Assembly (NCBI GenBank): GCA_003254925.1
Contig: QANZ01005033.1
Location: 1 to 64,000, forward strand
Direction of reading: 5' to 3'
DNA: 64,000 nt
DNA from: Chamaecrista fasciculata
Lineage: Eukaryota > Streptophyta > Magnoliopsida > Fabales > Fabaceae
The notes under the pieces: generated by a model
Databases searched by the model: none
Told to the model about the DNA's origin: nothing
What the model saw: the letters and a program-made list of their open reading frames with translations, nothing else
In this document: in pieces, positions 42,498 through 55,782 of the stretch
Layout: each line of letters starts with the position of its first letter
Numbering within the stretch: the first letter of the stretch is position 1
Translations under genes and position numbers: made by a program

Positions 42498-44862
42498 TGT
42501 GTCAAATTTTAAAGGATATTGTTCTATTGTGATACTCTAGGTTGGAATGTGGAATCTCTTAAATATGAATATTTTAGTAATTTAGTTTTTTTCTTTTAGT
42601 GTTGACTTAAGATGAAACTTACTTTGGTCTCTAAATTATTACTAAGTCAATGATTTTGTCTTTGAATTATAGGAAAATACGAATCAGTTCTTGAACTTTA
42701 CACTATTGTCAACTTTTTGGTTTCTGAATTATAGCAAAATACAAACCAGTCCGTAAATTTTATACCACTGTTAACCTTTTGGTCCTGAATTGAATTTATG
42801 TGTATTTTTCCTACAATTAGTCTAAAACTTTGAAATTAGTCTAAAAGTCCTAACCCTAGTATTTTTAGACTAATTTCATAGCTCTTTTTCAATCCAGTAG
42901 TTTTTCTTTTTGTTGAAAATTGTTGGATGGAGTAATTATTGATGGGATAAGAAGGTGTTTGATACATTGAATACTTTTATTATTTTTAGACTAATTTAAT
43001 TTCAATTTTTCTTTTATTATATTTAGACTAATTTAAAGCACCTTTCATTATTTGAATACAATAATATGATCAATCAATCATGACAAATTTAAATGATAAG
43101 AATTTCAATAATATCTTTAAAAGATATAATAAAAAAATTATATTAGACTAATTCATACATAGTATATTTTTTTTTGTTAAGTTATTTATTTATTATAAAA
43201 ACAAGCAAAAAAAGTGGAGTAACAACTAACAAACTCATTAATAAAAATATGAAAAAAATTACAAAAATAAAATCATAAAAAAAGAAAGAAAAAAGATTAT
43301 ATGTTGGTCTTTAAATTTGTATTGAATTGACGATCTAGCCTTTAAAGAATAAAAATACACGATTTTATCCCTAAAAAAATCATAAACATAAACATTTTAA
43401 TCCTTGAGATGCTATCCATTAGCTAATCTAATTATTTGATCATTAATTACTGACGTGCCTCTATAAAATGTCACTCTAATCTCCTAGTCAGAAATATCAA
43501 ACCTAAACCTAACTCTAGTATAGAGAGATGAGTGTGCATGAAGGGTTTAGGTTTGATAATAGAAGAGTTGAGTATGATGTTTCTTATGTAGGATTGCAAC
43601 AATATGGAGGAGTATGCTGGAGCTGAGTTGAGGAAGAAGGTGAGAGTGGAGATTAGAGATATTGATAGCAACAATTCAGAATGCTCTAAGTCAAGATGAC
43701 AAAAGTGGAAAAATTGTGAAGTTACAAGTTTGAAGCTTAGCTTTATTGGTGTTGATGGTAACTTCTACTCAATACTTTTACACAATCAAATATCTGTCTT
43801 AGTCAAGATGGGAGCTGAAAGTAATATCAACTTTGTCTCTTGTGAAACCACCTCATGCTCCAAGTCTGCGTTTACTTGCTGATGTTGGGACTGCCTTTCC
43901 AAGGCTGTAGTTTTTTTTGTTCGTTGAGAACCAAAAAAAGAAAAAAGAAAAATATGGGGATATTAGAGATTAGACGTGGAAGGAATTGAAAAGTTGAGAT
44001 TTGTGTGTCAAATTTGGGGATCGAATTGTTAGATAATGGACATTAATATACAACATTTAATTGTGACGTATGTATTTAACAATTATATGATCAAGTAACA
44101 AACATTACTCTCAAGAATGCTCGGTTTATGTGTACATCAAATATAGGAATATTAGAGATGATTTTGAGATTTTTTGGTTTGCGTCAAATTTTCAACGATA
44201 ATGTTTGATACTTTGATACTCTAGGTCTAGGACCACATCATTTAAGGCTGGAATGTGAATTTAAGGTCTGTTTGATTTTGTTTTAAAAAGCAATTTTTTA
44301 TTTTGAAAAACAAAAAAGAAAAACAAAAAAGAGCTGTTTGAAGTCACAGTTTTTTTAATTTGGTTTTGAAAATCAAAAAATCAAATATTGTTTTTTAAAG
44401 TCTAAAAACAGAAAACAAGTAAAGGTGTTTTGATCCCCGAGAACAAAAGTGACCAATGGCATAATTGTAAATTTAGAGAAAAAGGCTGAGCATTACATTT
44501 CTTTTTTTGGATCCAAAGAGCATTACATCTTTCATTAATGAAGATTTAGTAATATTTGCGTCACAGTTTTTTTCCATGATCCTCTCTCCAAATATTTTCT
44601 CTATGTTGTTACCAAAAAAATATTTTCTCTATGCTATAAATTCTCTCCTAGTTTATTTCGACTTTTAAATTTAAAACTTCACTCTAATACAAATGTAACC
44701 GTATACATTTTTTGGAAGTTAACATGAAATTAACAAGAAAAATAATAAGTAATTTTCATTTTCATAACTAATGTTACATCTAAATGTTTATAAATTTTAA
44801 ATAATCATTTGTAAATAATTTTTAAATTATTTTAAACTTAACCAACACACAAATATGCATTA
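42498..44862. other. AT-rich intergenic stretch with broken MITE arms
   Basis: Single arms of GGTCxxTxAATTTxx-type elements occur at about 42620-42800 and 43300-43420 without partners. No gene is seen. The last part may include the NOC3 3' UTR. Confidence 0.5.
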
Positions 44863-47800
44863 CTAAGCAATAGCAGCAACTTTGCCTTTTCTTTTTGATG
44901 ACTGTTTCTTTTGGTTCTTATATTGCTCAAAAAGCTGGAGAGATTGAGTAGTCCTATCCAACTCACTCCTCAACCTCTCACTTTCCTTAATGTCCCCCAG
45001 AAGTGCAAAATAAGAACTGATTTTCCTTCGCAACTCACCGTCATCGAATGAACTCGTAACCATTGTAGCGTCAATGGCGGGTGATGTGCTAGAACCATTT
45101 GCTCTCTTCCTCTTGATATTTAACTTTGTACTGCCACCTTGTGGGGAAGGAGATTTTTGCCCAAGGGACAAGTCCTTAAAAGCTTGTTGAGGAGAAATAT
45201 TGGAAAGATAGACTTGGTTCTGAGAATTACTCATGCTTGAAATGCCTAATGCCATTGTTGAGATTGCTGGATGATAATGCCTAGATAGAAGATTGAGGTC
45301 CCAAAGTACTGAGGCAAGAGCACCACTTAAACTGGGGTCTGTGGAATTTGGTTGATATTTCTGCATATCATAAACAGAGAAATAGTTAATAGCAGTTTTA
45401 GGCATAGAAAACTGACAGGAATATATCATGGACATGGCTAAAGCATTTTATAATCAATTTCAGGCCTTCTTTGTATTTTAAGATGAATGTCCCCTGCCCA
45501 TGCAAATAATATCCAGCTTCTTTTAAAAAATAATTGAAAAATACTAATATTAAAAGAAAAAAAAAACTTAATGCTGTTGTAGAAAACCAGGAAAGCTTCC
45601 ATTCCCTATTCTCCTTTAGCCTTGTGTCAGTTTCCTCCTCATCATCAAAATGATGGGCACCAATATTTAGGGCTTATTCTAAAAGGCCTAAGCAGGAAAG
45701 TAGAGGATAGAATGAGAGTGGAAAGTCGTAACAGGAAGTTTGGGCAGAGTCTAAATTCTTTTAAGAGGAAGGCTTGGAAAGAGCAAAGGACTAGTGCAAG
45801 AGTACGGTTTAATCTTATAGCGGTTTTGGGAGATTTCTATTGTCTTGAATAGCTAGTGTTTTTACTTTCTTTCTGCATTATTTTTTATTGTCTGCTGTTT
45901 TAGCCTATCAATGCCAGAAAATTTCATATAATTTGTAATCTCTTCGTTTGGGTTCCATTGTTTTGGTATCAAAGCAGTAACAATCCAATAAAGGTCAAAA
46001 AGAGGAATGGAGGACAGAAGCAAATAATAATGGAATATGCTTAGAGAAGAAAGGAAATTCTGGAGGGCTTAAGGGTGATGATGGGAAGCAAAAAGGCTAA
46101 GAAGTAGAGACTCCAATCAACCAAAAACTAAGGAAGAATAAAATTCTCAAATGAGTGAAATTGGAGAAGAAAGGCCAGGGAATTGAAGGCCAACTTGAAG
46201 AGTCCAACACTTGAAAATTCATATGAACTATTAAATGGTGCCCTGAGAACTGTAGAAAAGAGGATATAAGTAGAGGTACTTTGTTCAACAACAATCAATG
46301 TAGCACATCAAGGTGTTAAAGGAGAGGATTGCCTCATTAGTCATTACAGCTTCGAAGAGACCATTCTTACGAGCCATGAAGCTGAAATAGTCAAATGCCT
46401 ACTGGTAGAGATTGTTGGCTTACCTATGAGCTTCCAAATAGTATAAATTTAAATGTAATGAAAATTCTAAATTCTTTAAAGTCATAGTTCATTTCATGCA
46501 TAACCATTAACCATGCATTAAATAACAGAAAAGTCGACATGAACATCACCCAAATGTACTCCAATATTCACTTGATATTGTAAAAATTAACAAGCATAAC
46601 CTTCAAACCACAAAACTTAGTAAATACAAAAAGTAGAATACAATTATTTGATGTCATAGAAAGCCCAACAAATTTTGAACAAATAGGGAAACCAAAAAAA
46701 AAAAAGAAACAATTCTAGGCCAGTTGTGTTAGACTCATCAACTTGCAGATGAATCACAAGTTAACCCAAATTTATGAGTTTATGAGTTCAGCCCGAGTTT
46801 GCAAAATTCAAGTTTGACAAGTTAAGAATTTACCAGGTATAAACGTGAACTAGTGTGATTTTACAAGTAAAATTGCGAGTTAGACAACTATGTGAGCTTT
46901 TATAAGAACGGTCAAACTTCAAGGGCTTGCTAAAGATGGGCCCTAATATTTAGGGCTTATTTTAGAAGTCCAAAGAGGGAATGTAAAGTATACGAAGGGC
47001 GTGGAAAGTTGCAGAGGTGTTTGTGCAGGGCACACGTCTTGCTAACATGGACAGGGTCTAAACAACTCCTTTGAAGAAGGCTTATAAAGGGAGAAGGAAG
47101 AGTAGAAGAGAGTATGATTGACTCTTAAGATACATTTCCAGAGATTTCTTGCATCTCTAGAGTGCATTTTCAATCATCACATTTTGTATCTGCCTAATGA
47201 CAATTCTACCCACTTGTTGTTTTAGCCAATTAGCTTATCGATTCCAGAATATCTCATAAACCTCATAAAGTAATTGGTTGGGTTCCACCAGTAAGAAGGT
47301 TTAAGCACTTTTACCACCAGTAAAAAGACTCATCTTCAAACTCCTAAACCTCTCTGGTGTTGTGAGGCTTGACTTGATGCATCTTCCTTCCTCGATTTGG
47401 GTTCTACTCCTTAAAGAAGGTTTCTTTCAAGCAGCAACATCAGGGATCATTGATAATAGGCTCCATGTGAAAAGGGAAACAAGAGGCTCAATGGAATGAG
47501 AAGGGGGAATGACTTGTCAAGCGTGTTCACCTCAGTTTTCACCCTATATGAGACCAAAGCAGGCAAGGTGACCAGCTCATCAAGAGTCACAAGCAATAAA
47601 GAACTTGAGGTCATTCGGGGTTCTGATGTGTTCTCTGTTTTTTCTTCTTTCTTTCGTTTATGCTTAGGAGGATACCTCATCATCCACTAAAGCTTCCTCT
47701 TCCTCCATTAATTAAATTTCTTGCATTTTTTAAAATGAGAGAAAGAGAGAGAGTTTACAGTCCAGAGAAACAGAGCGTGCATCTTTAAGTGCCAACAAAT

Positions 47801-50800
47801 AAAGGATAAAAGTAGGAAGTAAGCTTACATGAACTATGCCTGAAATGGAGCCACCTCCATTGTCACTTTCTAACAGATTTCTGCACTTCAAATTCTTCTG
47901 AAGGAGATGCTTTACTGTGACCAAGGCTGAAAAAAGTTCAAAGGAATAACTTGATATTAAGCCGTTGCTTCTTTTTCTATCCTGATTTTTTTAAGTTTGA
48001 TCAAACAGCTTGGAATCAGTTATGTGCTTGATAAGATATATGAATACTAAAGCATACCAGCCATGGACTCTGGAGAACCAAAGCACAATGAAATTGTAGC
48101 CAAACGTTTAATAAATGCAGCAGCTTTTTGCATGTCATGTTGCTTATCATCACACAACATAATCTTCAAAGCTTCTGCCAATACCTCTCCTTGATCTCTG
48201 CTTCATTAAAAAGAAAATAAAAAATACAAATGAACTATAAATTTGAGAAGTTGAATGAAGCAGAATAATTGGCTAGTACCGGAAACAAGAGTTATCTAGT
48301 CCCCATGACGCTTTGTGTTATCATGATTCCTTTGGAGACATATGTATGATACATTTATTGAGGTATTTAAGAATATGCGAAGGGTAGTTTGATGTGATTG
48401 ATTAAGTATTATTACGAATTTTAAAAAATTATGAATTCTTATGAATTCAAACTAACAGAGAAACACATGCATACCCACACACACATGCACCTTAACATCA
48501 GTACAGTACACTAATAGAAGAACACTATCCTGCAAGTCCAGGACATCTTCTGCAGTAAAGATCATATCAATCATTCTCAGCTAACAGATCATAAGAATCA
48601 TCAAAGCAATGATCTTCGGGAGATCAGATTTAGTGCAAACCTTCCTGGCTTGTATTCAAGTATAAGATTGTAAAGATTGACGAAGAAGTCCTGTAAATCA
48701 ACATTCAAGGCATCAAGGTTGTTCTTCATCACTTTAAAAGCAATAATGCAGCATTGGAGACGCTCAGAAACGGTCAAACATTTACGAAAATTCTCAGAAG
48801 TGTTGCCTGAGTTTCTGCTACCAGAAGCAAGATTTTTCAGATGGTTCATAAGATCGCCCATGAAATCCAGATCGATGAGATGTGAAAATTTTCCAAGTCC
48901 TTTGAGACATGGAGCAAGCAATGGGTGGGGTCCAACAGCAGCAGATAATGTCCCAGAATTTCCTTCAGGTCTGAGCAAAAATGAGCAAAATTATCAATGA
49001 TCTAGACAAAAACAGATATTCTCATCCAACAGATACAAATGATTCAATACAAACTGTTAGGATTATATATATTTGTTATTATATTTCTCTCTTATGTAGT
49101 TAGGATTAGATATCCCTAATATCAAGGGATTAGTATCTCTAAGATTTGGCTCTCATTCTGTATATATATTTCACTCTTGATTCAATAACATTAAGATATT
49201 ACATTATCTAAGTTTACACAAACACAATATACATTGGAGAAAATTCTAAACATTGCTAACGATATTTAAAAACGAAAACAAAAACAAAACCAAAAACTGT
49301 TTTTCTACTTTTTTATTAGGAAACCAACATTAATTTCCAAAACACTATCCTCAAACTGAAGGAAACAGTCCTTTGCCATTCCAAGTTTTATATTCAAGCA
49401 TTCTTCAGACAACTAACACAGCTTGCACAGTCATGAACGGACATATAATGAAAAAAGAACAACTTTCTCACTTAATTGGAAGAAAGGATGCTATATAAAT
49501 AACTGCTAAGCTTCAGTTAATAGACAAGGTCAGCGAAAATGCAGGGGACTGCCCTCCCACAAGGAATTGTAAGCCAGCATTACCAGAATAAAAGAGGAGT
49601 TCTAGAGCTTCAAATAATACTCACTGGCTAAAACTTAATAATTTAATTTAGTTTCCAATTGTTGAAGATCAAGAGACCAAATTCCTAATACAGCCACAAA
49701 CATCAGCATAGATATTGTTCTTAAGTAAAGTAAAGCTTGGATGTATGGCGAAAAATAACCCAGGAAAATCACATCGGCGATCGCAAAACAAAGAAAGTAA
49801 GAACAACTCTCTCCTCTCTGAATTTTAATGCAGAAACAAGTTATGAAATTACAACCATCTGTTTTAGAAGAGATGTAAATAAATTCCCCAGCCACCCACC
49901 ACAACAAAAAAATTAATAAATAAATTATGGCTCTTTATCACTCTAGTAAAATCACCTTCCAATGAACCAAATCAATAATTACAAAAGAAAATAATAATGG
50001 CTGTCGCCAAAAAAACAGTGCTAATGCAGAGGGCTCCCATCAACCTTCCAGATGAAGTTAACTAAACATGCAATATGATCTGCCAAAGCAATCAAGTCCA
50101 AAGTACCAATCAATCATGAGTGACAGAAGGCGTAAATTTATTACATGTAGAAAATCCTATAATAAAGAACAAGCCAATAAGTGTAAAAACTATAAAAAGA
50201 TAGAAAATGGTATACTTAAAACTTTAGACTAAGCTTTGTAGGAACATTAACTTCATCTGGAATTCTGCATATAGAATGGTTTTATGGATTTAAAAGTCAG
50301 TTAATATTCTCTAAGCATGCATTTTAGCTGACCAACTTTGATGTCTTTCTAATGTAACCCAATCCTCCCCGCGTCTCATTTAGTGGATTTATTGGGTTCA
50401 TAAAAGGCTCATCAATAACCATGGGTCACTGGAATACACGTGATATAAAACACACCTGGAAACTGTGGACTCCAATGTATGCTTCAAAATACGAAAATAT
50501 GTCTCAAAGACAGCAGAGAGTGTTTCAGTCTGCATTTGCCTTCGCTCCACAATGTCTGGGGTAAAAGATGCAGCCTTGTAATCAGCTTCAACCTACATAA
50601 AGAATCATTACGCTCAAATATCAGTCAAAGATATGCATTAGGAGAAGACACAGAACAATCAAAAGTAAGTGTCTAAGTGATTAATAAAGATTAAGAATGA
50701 CCTCATCTCTCATCTTTGACATCAATTCTTTCTTACTTCTCTTTCTTTCATTCTCTTGCAATTGATTTGATGCCTCCATAGTTTTTCTCTTTTTCTTTTT

Positions 50801-53800
50801 CTTGCCTTTATTTTTATGATCCTCATCTGTCTTTTCAGACTCCCTAAGATCCTCATCAAATGACAAAGACAGGAAAACCTGAAAAAGCATTCAGAAAAAT
50901 CAACATGGAGGTCAAGATAAAAAATTATAGTAAATAAATAGCTCAATGTTAACTGAAAATATTTACATTTAAAATAACACAGATTTAACTCGATACAGAT
51001 TTTATGTAACTAGACAGAATGCAATGGCAAGTTGACCAGCTAAACAACAAATCAATGAATAAATATAGAAATCAATGAATAACTAAACTAAATAAAAGGA
51101 TAGGTGGGAACTCTTACATCAATAAAATCAGGGTGCAATTCGCAATTATGAGCTTTGACAAGATCAGCAATCAATCGAACACCCTCTACAGTAGCTTCAC
51201 CACCATGTTTACCCTCATTTGTAAATAGTGACTTAATTGTAGAACTACATAGTTTCCTATTAAACATGAAGCATTTTTCATCACGCACATATAGGCAAAC
51301 GAGCTTAGGAGATTGAGAAAAAAATGCTTGCATTCTCAAAGAAAAAAAACTACATGAAACCAAAGGAGGATACGTTTCCCACAACATCTATGGGCCAATC
51401 ATGTTAATAACTAGGAATTGGAACTAAATGACATGAAACCCAAGGAGGACGGGTTTCCAATAACATCCACAGATCAACTCTGTAAAATACAACAACTAGG
51501 AATTGGAACTGAGGCCTTAAATATTGCTAATGAAACAATTTTGAGAAAGTTTCTCACAAAAATTATTCCTCTAGTGTTTTTTATTTTTTCATTACATGAA
51601 ATTAAACATATAAATTTAGCTATATATTTGAACTAAATATGCATGTATAATTTATAATATCTGATAATAGAAACACAACATGAAGCATGCAGTTGTTTTC
51701 GGTGGAAACTGCAATATTGGATAGTTCTAGGCCTTGAAAACTTGCCAAAACATGCTATACACTCTCCAATGCGGCTTCAATCACAAGAAGTTGACTTGGA
51801 AATGCACATATCATGATTATTATCCCACCTATCAATGACCCAAAGTTACTTTTATTAGAAAATAAGATAAACTGGGCCATATTTCCTAGAAGGGACACCC
51901 TTCTCTCAGGCAAGCAGTCCTCGGGTCTATGAACCTTTTAAATGGTAAATAAACAATAGAGACAATTATCATGGACAAAATAGGTAACCTTTTAAGCCAG
52001 TGGCTAATCAGCATTTTAAACTTTACATCAAGAATTAGTTATGAAGTCTCCCCACATTACAGTATAGTTCTAAAAACATAAATAAATAAAACTGAACCTT
52101 ATAGGATCATTTGTAGAGCTTAGGCTTCTGACAACAGCACCCAACAAGCTTTCACGAAAGTTGAAATGTGGATTTGCATCAAGTAAAGAACAAATACAAC
52201 GAACTGCAACATGCTGAAACGAGGGCTGATTTTTTAAAGCTATCAGCCTTTGGAGATATGCCTGGCAAAATGTTGAAATAGAAGGAGCCAGAAGTAAATC
52301 CTTTTAGTGACATAACATACTAATATGTTATACAAATGCAGCATAACAAATACCAATATATTAATCAATATTAACATTTTATATTAAGTTCAATAAAGAA
52401 ATCACAAAAAATATGACCAGCAGGATAAGTAAATTAAGAACAAGGAAACAAACATCATTTCAAGCACAGAAAGTCATATACAAAAGAAAAACTTCAACTG
52501 TACAAAATCTGTTAATAATATTAAATAAAATATTAATCAAGCATGATAGCAGACCTTGTATGCAGAAAGAAGAGTAGATTCATAGTAGCGCATCTTTCTG
52601 ATAGTTTTGGAAACCTTCATTTCCAGTTCCTTTTCAGTTGGAAGCCTAATCCGATAGCTGTCAAATGCATAATGGTAGATATTCAAAATTAAAACAAAAA
52701 ACAAAACAAAATAAAAAAACTGAACAAAATGAACTAAAGTGGAAGCAAACTAAAAGCAGATTAAAGTTTATATAACAATGCATAAAGTGGACAGCATATG
52801 ATAAAATTATCAGCCATACCCAGGGATAATGTCTTTGAAAACAGCCAAGAGCGAGAGAAGTCCAAGTTTGACAATCCTATGATCATTTTCATGGGTGATT
52901 TGAAGCATCTCCTTTAACAACTTAATATTGGAATCTGGATCAGTAAGCAAGGCACTTCCAACCTCTGCAAGTTTAAATTTTTTATTTTCAAATGCCTCCT
53001 CAGCTGTAAGATCTTCTTTCACCTCAGCCTAAAGAAAGATATGCACAATATAGAGTTAAAGCTTCTAATTAACATGTAATACTATCAACAGTGGAGGTAG
53101 TTCACAGGAATAAATACAAGATTACAACCAAAGGGTGGGTCATTAGACGGCGTGTGGGGAAGGGGGGCGGCATGACTTTAATTTTTGTGGACAGAATGGT
53201 TGAAGTGACATGCTAATTGCTTAATTGGATCAAGGAAAAGATAAACTTAATGCCTTAACAGAGAAAGCCTTCTCCTGAAAGCAGACATACGAATTATAAG
53301 CAGATACAAAGTCATCAGCTGACTAAATGAAGCCAACCGCAATATACAGTCATGTGCCACGTGATTCCTTAACAACATCCATAAAGCAATCACATACTCG
53401 AAAGTGTTTTTTTTTTAAGAAAGACTAAACTTAAGTAGAAATCTTCATATCTTTACAATAAGGTTCTTTCATTTTAAAAAAAAAACATGTGGCAAGAAAC
53501 TTTTGCCTCATATCTTTTATGTGACCTATCATGAGGAAATAATATAAAGGAAACTTTTTAAAACAATTCAATCATGGGAGAGTGAATGTAAAATGTGTGT
53601 GTGTGTGATCTTATAATTAGAGAGCTTGATAGCAAAAATGAAAAGAATTTTACACAAGTTTTTCCATAAAAAGTTATTTTAATTTTCAGATAATGCCACT
53701 GATAAACTGATTAAAGTATTAAACAGCATAGATTAAAAAAGAGCTTGAAAATCATCAAAAAGAAGATATCAGTAAATTCAATATAGTACCAGTACTGCTG

Positions 53801-55087
53801 CTTGTGGTGTTTGCTGCACTTCTGTACTAGCCACCTCTTTCCCCTGCTTCTTAGCCTCTTTCCTCATTTTCTTGAGTTTAGCTCTTTTCTCAGCCTTACT
53901 TATCTTTATTAGGCCTTTATCTGCACTAGTATCTTCATCATCCCCTCCAGTTTCGTCTTCCATTGTACCATTTTCTGACTTTGAAACTAAAGAATATGAA
54001 AACTGTAACTGTTAGAAAAGCACTTCCATAAAAACGCAAGCAATCAGGCAATCACAGTGCAAAAATTTGAAGCAAAAGAACACTAAAGACCTGTCCGGTA
54101 ATAGAGTTTTCCATCCAAGGTCTTCACAGGAAGAGCATCTACACGATCAACTTCAAGATTATTTTCCTCAACTTTCTTCAGAGCATTCTTTCTCAAGCGT
54201 TTCTCATAAAGAGCCTCCAATTCATCCTCTTTGGCATCAGCAACTCTGGTCACATGCCTATAGATTTACAAGAAAGTGACCCTAAGTTACTCGAACAGAC
54301 AAAACTCATAACAACAACATTTCAGTATCAGTTGTAGAAGATATTTCTATACTTCATGTCTTGGATTAACAATCAGACCAAAAGTCCACTTCAAACTAAT
54401 AATAGTAGAAAAGCAAAATGTAGTCTGAAATAGTATCTTATACAATAAAGACAATTCCCCAAATTGCTATCCCGCTGAATTTGAAACAAACTTCTCATCA
54501 ATTACATAAAGTTTATTTCTTTGGACTTCATTTTATGGCTATATTTGCCCAAACAACATCAATTTTATAAAGTGTGATAAAATTCCAAAACCTTCATACA
54601 GACCATACATGATACACCTATTCAACAAAAGTTGCTATTTTTTTTTCGTAGAAATGGAAATGCAAAGTTACTATTATTCCTCAATATTAATATGAAGTGT
54701 ATTGCTTAGATGCGACATTTTTTTCTCTTGACTATAATTAACACTGGTACCAAAATTCGAATGATTTCAGACTCATCATGCATCTTCTAATTAATAAGCT
54801 TTTTGCAGGTAAAATTTACTGTCAACATGGGAAAGGTCATATTGCAGTATACTGTTAAAGGCAATAAAATCGACGACAAAATCATCCATCATACAACGCA
54901 AAATTGTAAAGGGAGCTGAAACGGACTTGGTGATGGATTGGGTGTCTAAGGTTGAAATCAAGCCGGCATAGTCACGGTTCTCCTGAACGAACTGAAGGTC
55001 CTCATCGGAAACTTCAACTTCGTCCTCTGTGATCTCCGGAGGGAGTTCCGGCGGCAAAATCACCTTCTGCTTCTGCTTCTTCCCCAT
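44863..55087 (-). CDS. NOC3: Nucleolar complex protein 3 (NOC3)
   Basis: Thirteen coding exons on the minus strand give 839 residues with phases matching at every junction: 54927-55087, 54091-54257, 53790-53986, 52820-53028, 52555-52657, 52098-52261, 51118-51256, 50702-50878, 50456-50592, 48641-48970, 48058-48197, 47829-47926, 44863-45360. Recognisable NOC3 parts are MGKKQKQKVILPPELPPEI, EVSDEDLQFVQENRDYAG, DALPVKTLDGKLYYRT, the NOC3p domain (FKLAEVGSALLTDPDSNI, HRIVKLGLLSLLAVFKDIIP), a Lys-rich nucleolar-type stretch in exon 8 (KGKKKKKRK), and the CBF/Mak21-type C-terminal region (exons 9-13) ending in a basic tail. NOC3 pairs with NOC2 to move and mature pre-60S ribosomes from nucleolus to nucleoplasm, and yeast Noc3p also acts in DNA replication licensing (family knowledge). 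The exon 1 donor is GTCCGT, weak but required by phase. Introns 9 and 12 carry LTR-element remains. Confidence 0.94.
45651..47289 (+). mobile_element. Decayed LTR retrotransposon in NOC3 intron 12
   Basis: Two diverged direct repeats (about 45651-45962 and 46934-47289) share GATGGGC, AATATTTAGGGCTTATT, a GGAAAGT word, GAGATTTCT, TTGTTTTAGCC and TTGGGTTCCA. TGGTATCAAAGCAG right after the first repeat is a mutated tRNA-Met primer site. The roughly 960-bp interior is Lys/Arg-rich in places but has no intact frame, so only decayed gag or non-coding DNA remains. It lies in the orientation opposite to NOC3. Confidence 0.7.
49055..49218 (+). mobile_element. Small solo LTR in NOC3 intron 9
   Basis: 164 bp, TGTTAGGATTA...TAAGTTTACA, with exact 5-bp duplications CAAAC (49050-49054 and 49219-49223). 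It lies opposite to NOC3 transcription, 84 bp from the exon 10 acceptor border. It is short enough to be the LTR of a TRIM or small copia element. Confidence 0.75.
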
Positions 55088-55132
55088 CAAGTTAAAACCC
55101 ACAGAAGAAACGAAGCTCTCGGAAGAGGTTTT

Positions 55133-55142
55133 GTTAGGGTTT
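55133..55142 (-). promoter_or_regulatory. Telo-box upstream of NOC3
   Basis: AAACCCTAAC on the minus strand, 46-55 bp before the NOC3 start codon. Telo-boxes are typical of plant ribosome-biogenesis genes, often beside site II elements. Confidence 0.65.
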
Positions 55143-55182
55143 AAACACACTATGGTGTTCGCGGGATTGTGTTTAATTTATA

Positions 55183-55360
55183 GCGGGTTGGGTTGGGCCT
55201 TAATCTTCTAACGGTGGATTGCTGGATTGGTTTGGCTTAGGTTTTGAAAAAAAAAATTAAGCTTAAACCAAATTAAACAAAAAATAATGCGGGTTAGGTT
55301 GGGCGGGTTGGCAGGATGGTGGGTCAGCCCATTCCAATTTGCAAACATTTAAAAAAAAAA
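55183..55360. repeat. GGGTTGGG-type element fragment next to NOC3
   Basis: It aligns in order with 55790-55960 (GCGGGTTGGGTTGG, GGATTGGTTTGG, then an A-run and AAACCAAA words, GGGTCAGCCCATTC, AATTTGCAAACA). It is a shortened relative of the element at 55783-58170. Confidence 0.65.
55194..55199 (-). promoter_or_regulatory. Site II-like TGGGCC upstream of NOC3
   Basis: TGGGCC about 110 bp before the ATG. It falls in a GGGTTGGG-type repeat fragment, so it may have been brought in by a mobile element. Confidence 0.45.
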
Positions 55361-55361
55361 C

Positions 55362-55769
55362 GCTAGATGAACTTTTGGTCCCATAACTTTTGCTCAGGTC
55401 TTAATTTGGTCTTATAATTTTTTTTGTTGCAATTTTGGTCTCATAATTTTGTAAAAAGTTACAGATTTGGTCTCGTATCACTTTTGGTCTCATATCTTTT
55501 GGTCAGGTTGCAGAATTGGTCTCATATCTTTGCAAAAAATTTCACCGTCAGTCCCACCTAACCCAAAGATATAGGACCAATTTTGCAAGTTGATCAAAAG
55601 ATATGGGACTAATTCTGCAACCTTACCCAAATATATGGGACCAAAAGTGTGACACGGGACCAAATCTACAACCTGAACAAAAGATATGGGACTAAAAGTG
55701 CAATAAAAAAGTTATACGACTAAATTGAGACCTAAGTAAAAGTTATGGGACCAAAAGTGCATTTTAGCC
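55362..55769. mobile_element. Mutator-like MITE, 408 bp
   Basis: Arms GAACTTTTGGTCCCATAACT and AGTTATGGGACCAAAAGTGC are inverted, and the right end TTTTAGCC matches the MITE at 37433-37719. Flanks are A-rich, so a 9-bp duplication cannot be proven. Confidence 0.7.
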
Positions 55770-55782
55770 AAAAAAATATTAG

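Noticed and set aside
45622..45852. 76-codon ORF inside NOC3 intron 12
   Set aside because: It lies in the LTR of a decayed retroelement and has no known domain.
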